64,000 bases of DNA, taken from the NCBI RefSeq assembly GCF_000016185.1, contig NC_011420.2:1198501-1262500 (forward strand), written 5' to 3'. The stretch comes from Rhodospirillum centenum SW. GTDB lineage: Bacteria; Pseudomonadota; Alphaproteobacteria; Azospirillales; Azospirillaceae. This document shows, piece after piece, positions 20,698-29,279 of this stretch (positions are counted from its first letter, which is position 1; each line of letters begins with the position of its first letter). The position numbers were made by a program, and so were the translations under genes. The notes below the pieces were generated by a model. That model was given only the letters and a program-made list of their open reading frames with translations, was not told the origin of the DNA and made no database searches.

Positions 20698-22668
20698 TCA
20701 GAAGGTGAAGCTGCCCTTCAGCCAGAAGCTCCGGCCGGGTTCGTTGACCCGGGTGGTCTGGACATAGCCGTCTCCGGCCAGGCTCGGCGTGCCGGCCCGG
20801 CTCAGGAATTCGGCGTAGGTCCGGTCGAACAGGTTGTCGATGCCGGCGGTCAGGGTCACCCCGTCGGTCGGCCGCCAGCCGGCGGACACGGAGACGACGG
20901 CAAAGCCCCCGGAGGGTCCGACATCAATCCCGGCGATGTTGCCCCAGCCGATGTCCACCCGGTCCTGCGATGCGACCAGCCGGGTCAGCAGACTGCCCAG
21001 GAAGGTCCCGTCGTCATAGTCCAGGGCCAGCGTCGCCTCCAGCGGCGGCATCTGGGCCAGGGCCGTGTCCTCCGTGCGGTTCTCCCCGCGCACATAGGCC
21101 AGCGTCGCTGCGGCGCGCCAGTCCCCGGTGATGGCGTAGCCCAGTTCCGCCTCCCCTCCCCAGGTCCGGGCGTCGATGTTCTTGCCGGTGCTGGCGGACA
21201 GCAGGATGTAGTCGTCGATCCGGTTGGCGAACAGCGAGACGGAACCCTCCCAGCGGCCGGCGCGGTAGAGGGCGCCGGTGTCGATCTGCGTCGTCTTCTC
21301 CGGGGCCAGCGAGAACAGCCGGGTCCGCTCCCAGTAGTCGGGCGCCCGCTCGGTATGGCCGAGACCGGCATAGAGCGTCCAGGCCGCCCCGGCCGCCTGC
21401 TCGACCCGGGCGAAGCCGGTGTGCAGCCAGTCGGTGTCCGCGGCCGCAGCGGCGCGTCCGCGCTGCTCCGCCCGGGTCCGGTTGAGGCGGTAGCCCGCCG
21501 CCAGCCGGCGGTCGGCGTCGATCTGGTAGCCGGCCTCCACGAAGCCGCCCCAGGTCTCGAAGACCAGATCGGCCAGCCGCGGCTTGTCGCGGTAATCGAC
21601 GCCCGCGGCGTACTCGGCGGCACTCAGGCTGCGGACGGTGTGCCGGTCATGGTTGCCGTCCACACCCACCGAGACGGTCAGCCCCTCCGCCGGTTTCAGG
21701 TCCACCGCGGCGCGCCCGCCATAGCCCTCCCGGTCCGGATTGCTGAGCGCGGCCATCATGCCGCCCGTCCAGCGGCGCAGGCTGAACCTGTCCATGACAT
21801 GGTCGATGTAGTCGTAGAAGGCGCTGGCCTCGACCCTGTCCACCAGGGGCGTCAGGCCGTCGCGGACGAAACGCAGGCGATGGGAGGTGCGGTCGAACTC
21901 GGCACCGTCCATCATCCGGTCGGCATAGGCGGCTTCGGCCCGGCTGATCTCGCTGGAGGCCTCCAGCAGGGTGTCGGCGTCCGGCGTCCAGCCGGCGACC
22001 AGCGTGCCGCTGTAGCGGTTGTAGCGGGAATGGACGTCGTTGCCCTCCCCGTCCTCGTAATCGTCGCTGTGGGCGCGGGTTCCGATGGCCCGGAGATAGC
22101 CCTCCGGCGCCCCGGCGGTGACGTCCAGCATCTGGTCGTTGCGCCCGAAGCTGCCCCCCAGCAGGCTGGCGTCGCCCCGCACGCCGGGTTCCGTGAAACG
22201 GTCCGTCGTGCGCTCGATCAGGACGGCGGCGCCGGACAGACCGCCGCCGTAGCGCACGGACTGCGGCCCCTTCAGCACCGTGATGCTGTCGAAGGACTCG
22301 GGAAAGACATAGGCGGTGGGCGGGTCCATCCGCATGTTGCAGCCGCCCAGCAGCGGCGCCCCGTCGATCAGCAGGCCCAGGCGCGAGCCGGACTGGCCGC
22401 GGAAGACCGGATCGCCCCCGGTGCCGCCCTTACGGATCATGGAGAAGCCGGGGATGGACTTCAGATAGCCGGCGCCGTCGTTCGGGGGAACCGGCAGGCG
22501 GGGCTGCTTCGGGTCGGTCTCCACCCGCAGCGGGCTGGAGGTTCCGGGCGCGGTGACGACCACCGGGCGCAGCACCAGGGTCGTCGCCTCTCCGGCCAGG
22601 GCGGGGGGAGCGGATGAGCACAGCAGAAGGCACGCGGCGACGCGCGCCGACAGGATATGGCGGGACAT
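20698..22668 (-). CDS. TonB-dependent copper receptor, OprC/NosA type
   Basis: From the ATG at 22668 this is a 656-residue outer-membrane receptor with a signal peptide (cut near LAG, ~26). It has a plug domain (~45-160, with PVFRGQSGSRLGLLIDG and the VLKGPQSVRYGGG motif) and a 22-strand barrel ending in the aromatic WLKGSFTF. Two motifs known to bind copper in Pseudomonas OprC are seen: CxxxM at C110-M114 (GGCNMRMD) and HxM at H290-M292 (DHVMD). This supports copper as the ligand. A DUF2946-like small protein is encoded just upstream on the same strand, an arrangement typical of such receptors. Longer starts exist (to 22992) but lack a signal peptide. Confidence 0.88.
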   Translation of the reverse strand: MSRHILSARVAACLLLCSSAPPALAGEATTLVLRPVVVTAPGTSSPLRVETDPKQPRLPVPPNDGAGYLKSIPGFSMIRKGGTGGDPVFRGQSGSRLGLLIDGAPLLGGCNMRMDPPTAYVFPESFDSITVLKGPQSVRYGGGLSGAAVLIERTTDRFTEPGVRGDASLLGGSFGRNDQMLDVTAGAPEGYLRAIGTRAHSDDYEDGEGNDVHSRYNRYSGTLVAGWTPDADTLLEASSEISRAEAAYADRMMDGAEFDRTSHRLRFVRDGLTPLVDRVEASAFYDYIDHVMDRFSLRRWTGGMMAALSNPDREGYGGRAAVDLKPAEGLTVSVGVDGNHDRHTVRSLSAAEYAAGVDYRDKPRLADLVFETWGGFVEAGYQIDADRRLAAGYRLNRTRAEQRGRAAAAADTDWLHTGFARVEQAAGAAWTLYAGLGHTERAPDYWERTRLFSLAPEKTTQIDTGALYRAGRWEGSVSLFANRIDDYILLSASTGKNIDARTWGGEAELGYAITGDWRAAATLAYVRGENRTEDTALAQMPPLEATLALDYDDGTFLGSLLTRLVASQDRVDIGWGNIAGIDVGPSGGFAVVSVSAGWRPTDGVTLTAGIDNLFDRTYAEFLSRAGTPSLAGDGYVQTTRVNEPGRSFWLKGSFTF

Positions 22669-22762
22669 GATCGGGTCCGTTGTACGGGGGCATGACCCCG
22701 GGACCGCGCCGGACCGTGAAGGCCGGGCGGGACTCGGGGAATGACAAGACCTCGGGGGTCGG

Positions 22763-23179
22763 TCAGCCCGCCGGCGGCGCCCGCGCCTGCCAGGCAAAGG
22801 CCAGCGTGCCACGGGGGGCAAGGCCGGGCCGTTCGTAGCCGCCCTGGATTTCCGGAAGCGACGGCAATCCGGGCGGCAGCGCCACGGGCGGAACGGACAG
22901 CCCGGCGGCCAGAAGGCCCAGCGGGCAGTGGCGCTTGACGGTGCCGCCGCCCTCCGATGCGTCGATGTCCAGCGGCAGGCCCGTGCGGGCATCGACCGCC
23001 ACGAGGGCCGGCCCGTCCACGGTGCAGATGGGCGTCAGGATGCCGACGCTCATGGCGGGGGCGTAGTACGCCCACACGACCATGTTCAGCAGCAGGGCCA
23101 GGGCGGCCAAGAAGGCGCTGCCCAGCGCCAGCCGGTGCAACGCTCCTGACGGTCCCTGTCTGCGTCCGTTTCCTCCCAT
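22763..23179 (-). CDS. Small DUF2946-like protein, probably copper-linked
   Basis: The protein has 138 residues from the ATG at 23179. One transmembrane segment (~20-40, LALGSAFLAALALLLNMVVW) is followed by a periplasmic part. That part has ICTVDG, an Ala/Asp loop and HCPLG, which resemble the Cys and HCPxC features of DUF2946. The second Cys of HCPxC is Gly here, so the domain is degenerate. The tail is Pro-rich. It lies 94 bp upstream of the copper receptor gene on the same strand, the usual place for DUF2946 genes. A role in copper binding or handling is inferred from this linkage only. Confidence 0.6.
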   Translation of the reverse strand: MGGNGRRQGPSGALHRLALGSAFLAALALLLNMVVWAYYAPAMSVGILTPICTVDGPALVAVDARTGLPLDIDASEGGGTVKRHCPLGLLAAGLSVPPVALPPGLPSLPEIQGGYERPGLAPRGTLAFAWQARAPPAG

Positions 23180-23397
23180 GGGCGGGAATCTAGAAAGGAG
23201 ACAGAACGGGAGCAACCGGCATCCGCCGGCCCGGACCGGTCCTATCCCGAAGGAGAGCCCGAGGTTCCGAACGGGCCACGGGAAACCTCCGCGGCCGCCG
23301 CAGGTTTTCCCTTCGCGGTTCGGATCGCGGGGCCTCGCGGTGGGGACCCGGCCACGCTCAAGAGCGCCCGGTCTTCGCCGGGGCGGGAGTAAGCACC

Positions 23398-23667
23398 ATG
23401 TCCATCATCGTCTGGATCATCCTGGGCCTGATCGCCGGCTGGATCGCCAGCAAGATCATGCACGGCAGCGGCTCCGGCTTCGTGGTGAACCTCGTGCTGG
23501 GGATCGTCGGGGCGTTCGTCGGCGGCATCGTGTTCCGGATGATCGGGGGCGCCGGCGTCACCGGCCTGAACATCTGGAGCATCCTGGTCGCCGTCGTGGG
23601 CGCGGTCCTCGTGCTCTGGATCTACAACGCGGTCGCGGGCCGCCGTCGGGCGGCGCCACGCCTCTGA
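23398..23667 (+). CDS. GlsB/YeaQ/YmgE family membrane protein
   Basis: The 89-residue protein has three hydrophobic helices (~3-20, 28-50, 57-78) and Gly-rich turns. It starts MSIIVWIILGLIAGWIASKI, the family hallmark (transglycosylase-associated/GlsB type). Members are small inner-membrane proteins linked to stress response; the molecular role is unknown. The C-terminal AGRRRAAPRL is basic and cytoplasmic. It is transcribed away from the copper locus and converges on the gene at 23707. Confidence 0.85.
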   Translation: MSIIVWIILGLIAGWIASKIMHGSGSGFVVNLVLGIVGAFVGGIVFRMIGGAGVTGLNIWSILVAVVGAVLVLWIYNAVAGRRRAAPRL

Positions 23668-23706
23668 CCCGGCCGCGCCCCCGGGCCGTGGTGGCGCGGG
23701 GAGCCG

Positions 23707-24111
23707 TCAGCGCAGGGCGTTGGCGATCAGGTAGGCGGCGTAGTCGGCCGTTTTCAGCTTGATGTCCGCCCGCTCGTCCTCCCCCGCCAGCGCCCGGGCG
23801 ACGACAATGTGGTTGGTGACGTGCGTGGGCGAGACCTTGAAGACGCCCTGCGTCCCCTTCAGCCGGGGATAGTAGGTCGGATCGACCATCTTGTCCTTGC
23901 GGGAGAGGCGTTCGATCGCCGCCTCCTCCGTCAGGTCGCTGGCATCCTGCTTCCTGACGATGGTCCAGTCCGTCTCTCCCGCCCAGCCGCGGGCGGCGAC
24001 CTCTGCCGGATCCTCGTCCGTGACGCCGACCTTGAAGACATGCTTGCTGAGGCCGACATCCGACGCCCAGTCGCTGAGTTTCGCGCTGCGGGCCACGTAG
24101 ATCACGCCCAT
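23707..24111 (-). CDS. Hypothetical protein with GIY-YIG/T5orf172-like N-terminus
   Basis: The protein has 134 residues. The first ~50 read MGVIYVARSAKLSDWA...HVFKVGVTDEDP..., resembling GIY-YIG-related T5orf172/Mug113 domains (strand-strand-KVGxT). The downstream arginine and the catalytic Glu cannot be placed with certainty. The rest is soluble, with RLSRKDKMVDPTYYPRLKG and a C-terminal Ala/Lys helix. A ribosome site GGGAAGGGAGCCGCC precedes the ATG. It is divergent from the HxlR gene. A nuclease function is only a possibility; I do not recognise a named family with confidence. Confidence 0.5.
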   Translation of the reverse strand: MGVIYVARSAKLSDWASDVGLSKHVFKVGVTDEDPAEVAARGWAGETDWTIVRKQDASDLTEEAAIERLSRKDKMVDPTYYPRLKGTQGVFKVSPTHVTNHIVVARALAGEDERADIKLKTADYAAYLIANALR

Positions 24112-24303
24112 GGCGGCTCCCTTCCCCTCTCTTGAACGGTCTTCCGCAGATACCGCCGGCCGCGGCCGCCCGCAAGGGCGCGGACCCCGGGGCGTTGCCG
24201 CAGGAGGGAGGTGGATGCCGGTTCCGCGGGGCCGGCATGGGCAAAAAGCCGTTGGCAGCAGACGGGCGTATGAATAATAACCTCAAAGACCGTGTGATTT
24301 ACG

Positions 24304-24331
24304 CCGGTGCCGCCAAGGCTTCCGGCACCGG
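24304..24331. promoter_or_regulatory. Inverted repeat ahead of the tandem HxlR gene
   Basis: CCGGTGCCG (24304-24312) and CGGCACCGG (24323-24331) form a perfect 9-bp inverted repeat with a 10-base spacer. It ends 31 bases before the chosen start at 24363. It is a candidate operator for autoregulation or a leader hairpin. Confidence 0.4.
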
Positions 24332-24362
24332 AACAAGGGGTTGTGCGGGCGGTGGTCCGGAT

Positions 24363-25328
24363 ATGAACGACAAGAAGTATGTGCGGGCCTGCTCCATCAC
24401 CCGTGCGCTGGACGTCATCGGCGACCACGCGGCCCTGCTGATCCTTGAGTGCGCCTTTCTGGGTGTCCGCAAGTTCGACGCCTTCCAGCGCCGGACCGGC
24501 CTGCTCCGGCCGCTGCTCAGCAACCGTCTGAAGCAGCTCGTCGAAAGCGGGCTGCTGACGAAGGTGGCCTATTGCGAGCGGCCGCTGCGCTACGAATACC
24601 GGCTGACGGAGAAGGGCCGCGGGCTCTATCCCGCCGCGCTCATGATGGTGCGCTGGGAGCGTCGCTGGGCGCCGCTGCCGCGCCGGACCGAGCTGCGCCT
24701 GGTCCATGCCCTCTGTGGCTGCGAAGCCGATCCGGTTCCCGTCTGCACCGCCTGCGGCGGGGAGATCGACGCCCGCGAGGTCGAATGGCGGGAGGGGCCG
24801 GGCGTTGGGCTGGTGCTGCCGCACTACGACCGTCGACGCCGCCAGACCCGGATGCCGGAAGGCGACGCGGCCCTGCTACTGGACACCGTGCTGCGCGTCG
24901 TCGGCGACCGCTGGTCGTCGCTGATCCTGCGGTCGGGCTTCATGGGCCTGACGCGGTATGACGAGATCCGCGAAGAGACGCAGATCGCCACGAACATCCT
25001 GGCCGACCGGCTGCGTTGGCTCTGCGCCCATGGCTTCCTGGTGAAACGGACCTACCAGGAAAGCCCCAGCCGGCACGAATACCGGCTGACGGAGAAGGCG
25101 CGCGACCTCTATCCGGTTCTCACGATGCTGTTGCAGTGGGGCGATCGCTGGTACGCCTCCCCCGAGGGGCCGCCGATCCTGCTGACGCACCGCCGCTGCG
25201 GTGCGCCGCTGGAGCCGGCGGTCGTCTGCTCCGTCTGCAAGGAGCCGCTGCACATCGACCAGGTGCGGTTCGAGATGCTGAACGAGGCCGGTTCCCTCCC
25301 GGGGATGGCGCAGGCCGCCGCCTTCTGA
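24363..25328 (+). CDS. Tandem HxlR-type regulator with two HxxC-x9-CxxC motifs
   Basis: From the ATG at 24363 the protein has 321 residues made of two copies of one unit. Each unit is an HxlR winged helix followed by a short cysteine motif. HxlR 1 spans ~8-105 (ACSITRALDVIGDHAALLIL, RYEYRLTEKGRGLYP). HxlR 2 spans ~168-268 (LLDTVLRVVGDRWSSLILR, HEYRLTEKARDLYP). The motifs are H115-xx-C118-x9-C128-xx-C131 and H276-xx-C279-x9-C289-xx-C292, with identical spacing, so each likely binds zinc. HxlR proteins usually act as dimers; here both halves are on one chain. An upstream in-frame ATG (24270) would add 31 low-complexity residues. Target genes are unknown; it is divergent from the gene at 23707. 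Confidence 0.85.
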   Translation: MNDKKYVRACSITRALDVIGDHAALLILECAFLGVRKFDAFQRRTGLLRPLLSNRLKQLVESGLLTKVAYCERPLRYEYRLTEKGRGLYPAALMMVRWERRWAPLPRRTELRLVHALCGCEADPVPVCTACGGEIDAREVEWREGPGVGLVLPHYDRRRRQTRMPEGDAALLLDTVLRVVGDRWSSLILRSGFMGLTRYDEIREETQIATNILADRLRWLCAHGFLVKRTYQESPSRHEYRLTEKARDLYPVLTMLLQWGDRWYASPEGPPILLTHRRCGAPLEPAVVCSVCKEPLHIDQVRFEMLNEAGSLPGMAQAAAF

Positions 25329-25361
25329 CGGGACTGCGGCCGGGCCGGTCCTCGCGGCCGG

Positions 25362-27110
25362 TCAGGCGACGCGGGAGCGCAGTTCGGCGACGAACCCCTC
25401 GATCTCCTGTTCCAGCGTGCCGGCGTGGCGGACCAGCAGGTCCGCCGCCTGCTCCACCCGCTCCGCCCCGTCCAGGGTGCGGCCGGCGCGGCTGGCGACC
25501 TCCGACATGCGGTCCTGGACCTCGCCGGTACCCCGGGCCGCCTGCTCGGTGTTCAGGCTGACCTCGCGGATGGCGGCCGTCTGCTGTTCCACCGCCGTTG
25601 CGATGGCCGTGGAATTGCCCTGGACGGCGCCCATGATCCGGCCGATCCGCCCGATGGCGGCGACGGCTGCCGCGACCTCGTCCTGCAACGCTTTGATCTG
25701 GGCCGCGATCTCGCCGGTGGCCCGACCCGACTGGGTGGCGAGGTTCTTCACCTCGCCGGCGACGACGGCGAAGCCCTTGCCCGCCTCCCCTGCCCGCGCC
25801 GCCTCGATCGTGGCATTCAGCGCCAGCAGGTTCGTCTGGGCCGCGATGGCGCCGATCAGGGTGACGACTTCCCCGATCTTCTCGGCGGAGGCGGACAGGG
25901 CGTTGATGGCGCCGACCGTCCGCTCCGCCTCCGAGGCGGCCTCGTTGACGACCGTGCGGGAGCTGGCGATCTGGCGGCCGATCTCGTCTGCCGATGCGCT
26001 CAGCTCGGTCGCGGCGGCGGCCACCGTCTGCACATTGCTGCCCGTCCGGGCCGATACGGTCGCCGCGGCCGCGCTCTCCTCGCTGGTGCCGCGCGCTTCC
26101 TGCTCCATGCCGGCGGCCGTCTGGTGCAGCACGCCGATGGCCTCGACCATGGCGCCCATCACCCGCTTGACCCGCGTCTCGACCTGGGAGGACAGATCCG
26201 TCAGCTCCTGCCGGCGCTCGGCATCGGCCCGCGCCCGCTCCGCCAGCCGCTCCTGCCGCAGCCGTTCCGTCTCGATCAGGTTCCGGCGGAAGATCGCGGC
26301 GGTGCGGGCGATGTCCCCGACCTCGTCGCGCCGGTCCTGGTACGGGATATCGGTGGTCGTATCGTTCCGGGCCAGGGCGTCCAGCGCCTGCTTCAGCCGC
26401 AGCAGCGGCCGGGTCAGGCTGCGTGCGACCAGGGTGGACAGGACCAGCATGACCGCGAGGCTGACCAGGGTCGCCTGGATCACCGAGACCTTCACCGCGC
26501 TCAGGAGCTGGAAGAAGTCGCTCTGCTTCTCCCCCACGAACAGGATCCCGACGACCGTGCCGTCGGCGCCGCGGATCGGATCGTAGGCGACGAAATAGGG
26601 CTCGCCCAGGATGTCGGCGGTGCCGTGGTAGCGCTCCCCCCGGACCAGGACCGCCTCGTACACGGGCCCTTTCGCCAGGGACGTGCCGACCGCCCGGCTG
26701 CCGTCGGCCTTCTTGACGTTCGTGGTGACCCGCAGGTCACCCTGGAAGATCGTGGCGACGCCCCCGACCAGGGACTGGACCTCGTCCACGACATCATGGT
26801 TCCCGTTCAGACGGACGCCCCCGGCATAGAGGGCTCCGTCGTGGACGCTGAATGCGTCGCCGGCATCCCGGAGGGTTTCCCAGGCCACCCTGAGCTTCAT
26901 CTCCTGGTCCCTGACGGCCCGCTGTCTCTGGTTCTCCGTCATCACGTTCAACGCGGTCACGGTGAGCACGATGGCCAGCAGCGTCATCGACGTGACGACC
27001 AGCAGCACGATCCGTCCCGTGATCCTGACCGCCGGCAGCCTGCCAGGCCCTGTGGCGCCCGATGCGGAGGTTGTTGACTTCATAAGTATGTTTCTTCCTG
27101 CGATACGCAT
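25362..27110 (-). CDS. Methyl-accepting chemotaxis protein with single Cache domain
   Basis: The ATG at 27110 has AGGAAG 5 bases upstream and gives 582 residues; an ATG at 27083 gives 573. Layout: TM1 (~30-56), a periplasmic single-Cache domain (~60-205, with [19 protein letters not shown] and [23 protein letters not shown]), and TM2 (~215-238). HAMP follows (~240-295) and then the signalling domain with the hairpin tip [20 protein letters not shown]. It senses a small ligand in the periplasm and controls CheA. No che genes are nearby, so it is an orphan receptor. Ends [14 protein letters not shown] with no CheR-docking pentapeptide. Confidence 0.92.
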   Translation of the reverse strand: MRIAGRNILMKSTTSASGATGPGRLPAVRITGRIVLLVVTSMTLLAIVLTVTALNVMTENQRQRAVRDQEMKLRVAWETLRDAGDAFSVHDGALYAGGVRLNGNHDVVDEVQSLVGGVATIFQGDLRVTTNVKKADGSRAVGTSLAKGPVYEAVLVRGERYHGTADILGEPYFVAYDPIRGADGTVVGILFVGEKQSDFFQLLSAVKVSVIQATLVSLAVMLVLSTLVARSLTRPLLRLKQALDALARNDTTTDIPYQDRRDEVGDIARTAAIFRRNLIETERLRQERLAERARADAERRQELTDLSSQVETRVKRVMGAMVEAIGVLHQTAAGMEQEARGTSEESAAAATVSARTGSNVQTVAAAATELSASADEIGRQIASSRTVVNEAASEAERTVGAINALSASAEKIGEVVTLIGAIAAQTNLLALNATIEAARAGEAGKGFAVVAGEVKNLATQSGRATGEIAAQIKALQDEVAAAVAAIGRIGRIMGAVQGNSTAIATAVEQQTAAIREVSLNTEQAARGTGEVQDRMSEVASRAGRTLDGAERVEQAADLLVRHAGTLEQEIEGFVAELRSRVA

Positions 27111-27407
27111 GCCTGCTTCCTGGAGGAAGACGATAAGCGGATGATCATCCAAAGGATGAATCAAAAAAGCATTAACCTTGTCGAGAGGAAGGGTATCCGG
27201 CTCCACCCGTTCCGACCGGCGCCGTTCCGGGCCGGCCGCTCTACCGCTTCCCGTCGGCCCTGCCCCGCGTCCGGGTCGTGACAGCCGTCGCGGGCGCCGG
27301 ATCGCTTCCGCACAACTTTCATCGGAGGTCGTAACGAAGACCTTCACGAACCGGTCATGCTTTGGTGTTAATGTGGAAAACCGCTCTACCGTGATGGTTA
27401 ATCAGCG
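27111..27407. other. Divergent promoter region between chemoreceptor and EAL-CBS-GGDEF genes
   Basis: This ~300-base stretch carries promoters for both divergent genes. It is AT-richer near 27140-27180 (ATCATCCAAAGGATGAATC is a small near-palindrome at 27143-27161) and near 27340-27390. I see no gene in it. Confidence 0.5.
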
Positions 27408-29171
27408 ATGCCGGCCATGCCCCTTCCGAGCGTCTCCGGTTCCCCCGGGTTGAACTGGGACCAGGCGGTGGAGGGCATCTGGCACGGCTTCCAGCCCATC
27501 GTTCACATGCGCACCGGGCGCTGCCATGGCTATGAGGCCCTGGCGCGGGGCTGGGACGCGCTGGGCTTCGAGAGCCCCCAGGACTTCTTCAACGCCGCCG
27601 ATGCCGACGGCGCCCTGACCGGGGTGGAGTCACGGCTGATGGACAAGGCCGCCGCCACCTTCAAGCGGCTGGTCGGCACCGCGGCGGCGAAGCTCTTCCT
27701 GAACGTCGATCCGCGGCTGGAGGGGGCCGTGCCGCTGGTCACGGCGATCGGGCAGCGCTACGGCGTCCCCATCGTGCATGAGATTTCCGAACTGGACACA
27801 ACGGCCGTGGGGGAGCGGCTGGAGGCGGCGGTCGAGCAGTACCGGCGGCGCGACATCGGCATCGCGCTCGATGATTTCGGGGTCGGCTTCGGCGGCATGA
27901 AGCTGCTGTACGAGGCGCAGCCCGCCTATGTGAAGATCGACCGCTTCTTCATCGCCGGGATCGACCGCGACCTGCGCAAGCGCGCCATCGTGCGGGCGCT
28001 GGTCAGCTACGCCCAGACCCAGGGCGTGAAGACCATTGCGGAAGGGGTGGAGACGGCGGCCGAATTCTATGTCTGCCGCGATGCCGGGTGCGACTTCGCC
28101 CAGGGCTTCCTGCTCGGCCGGCCGCAGACCTATTCGGACACCCTGCCCTTCCTGAACGACGTGGTGCTCCAGCTCAACCAGCAGGACCGGCGCGCGCCCG
28201 CCATGGCGCGCCAGCGCCTGTCGGAGCTGCTGGAGCGCATCCCGCCGATCAACATCAACGCACCCCGTTCCCTGCTGCTGGAGCTGTTCGCCCACCCCTC
28301 CACCCCCTCGACCCTGCCGGTGGTGGGCAAGAGCGGGGCGCCGCGCGGCCTGATCCGCGAGCGCGATCTGAAGCCCTTCATCTATTCCCGTTACGGCACG
28401 GACCTGCTGCGTAACAAGGTGGCCGGCAGCCGTCTGGACGAGTTCGTCGTGCCCTGCGCCGTCTGCGACATCGGCACGCCCATCGACCGCGTGATCGAAG
28501 CCTTCTCCGAGGACAGCGACGCCGACGGCGTCATCATCGTGGAAGGGGGCGAATATGCGGGCTTCCTCTCCAGCCGGTCGCTCCTGAAGCTGGTGAACGA
28601 GCGCCGACTGGCGGCGGCGGCGGACCAGAACCCCCTCACCCGCCTGCCGGGCAACAACGCCATCAGCGAGGTGATCGAAGGGGCGATCGCCGACCTGACC
28701 CGGCCGCACTGCCTTGCCTACATCGACTTCGACAACTTCAAGCCGTTCAACGACCATTTCGGATTCCGCCAGGGCGACCGGGCGATCCTGATGTTCAGCG
28801 ACCGGCTGAAGGTGCTGGCCTCCCGGCACGGCGGTTTCGCCGGCCATATCGGCGGCGACGATTTCGTCCTGGTCCTGACGGGCGCGGAGGAAGCCGCCGC
28901 ACTGGCGGATGTGGAGACCCTGCTGTCGATGTTCCGCCTGGATGCGGAGAGCCTCTATCCCATGGACCTGCGCCACCAGGGCTGGTTCGAGGGCAAGGAC
29001 CGCGACGGCCACATGCGCCGCTTTCCCTTGCTGACCGCCAGCGCCGTCGTTCTGTTCCTGCCGCCCGGCCGGAACGAGGGCATGAGCGTGGACCATGTCG
29101 TCCGTCTGGTGGCCGGCCACAAGTCCGCCGCCAAGGCGCACCCGTCCCGGATCGTCTGCGCCCGGGTCTGA
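27408..29171 (+). CDS. EAL-CBS-GGDEF cyclic-di-GMP protein
   Basis: The 587-residue cytoplasmic protein has an inverted domain order. An EAL domain comes first (~20-245). Its key residues are present: E43 in YEALAR, ELD near 130, DDFG (155-158), K176 in KIDRF and E212 in EGVE, so phosphodiesterase activity is plausible. A CBS pair follows (~265-395, LPVVGKSGAPRGLIRERDL and DGVIIVEGGEYAGFLSS). The GGDEF-like domain is last (~405-580). Its signature is GGDDF (482-486), with Asp in place of the fourth-position Glu, and no RxxD inhibitory site is visible, so cyclase activity is uncertain. It likely degrades c-di-GMP with a regulatory nucleotide-binding middle. Confidence 0.92.
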   Translation: MPAMPLPSVSGSPGLNWDQAVEGIWHGFQPIVHMRTGRCHGYEALARGWDALGFESPQDFFNAADADGALTGVESRLMDKAAATFKRLVGTAAAKLFLNVDPRLEGAVPLVTAIGQRYGVPIVHEISELDTTAVGERLEAAVEQYRRRDIGIALDDFGVGFGGMKLLYEAQPAYVKIDRFFIAGIDRDLRKRAIVRALVSYAQTQGVKTIAEGVETAAEFYVCRDAGCDFAQGFLLGRPQTYSDTLPFLNDVVLQLNQQDRRAPAMARQRLSELLERIPPININAPRSLLLELFAHPSTPSTLPVVGKSGAPRGLIRERDLKPFIYSRYGTDLLRNKVAGSRLDEFVVPCAVCDIGTPIDRVIEAFSEDSDADGVIIVEGGEYAGFLSSRSLLKLVNERRLAAAADQNPLTRLPGNNAISEVIEGAIADLTRPHCLAYIDFDNFKPFNDHFGFRQGDRAILMFSDRLKVLASRHGGFAGHIGGDDFVLVLTGAEEAAALADVETLLSMFRLDAESLYPMDLRHQGWFEGKDRDGHMRRFPLLTASAVVLFLPPGRNEGMSVDHVVRLVAGHKSAAKAHPSRIVCARV

Positions 29172-29279
29172 TCCGGCCGTCCCGATCCGCCTGGACGGCG
29201 GCGACGCGATTGCCGCTTGACCCTGCGCCCGGGTCTGCGACCCTCGCTCCCCGGAATTGCCGGAGAAACGGGGTAGCGC

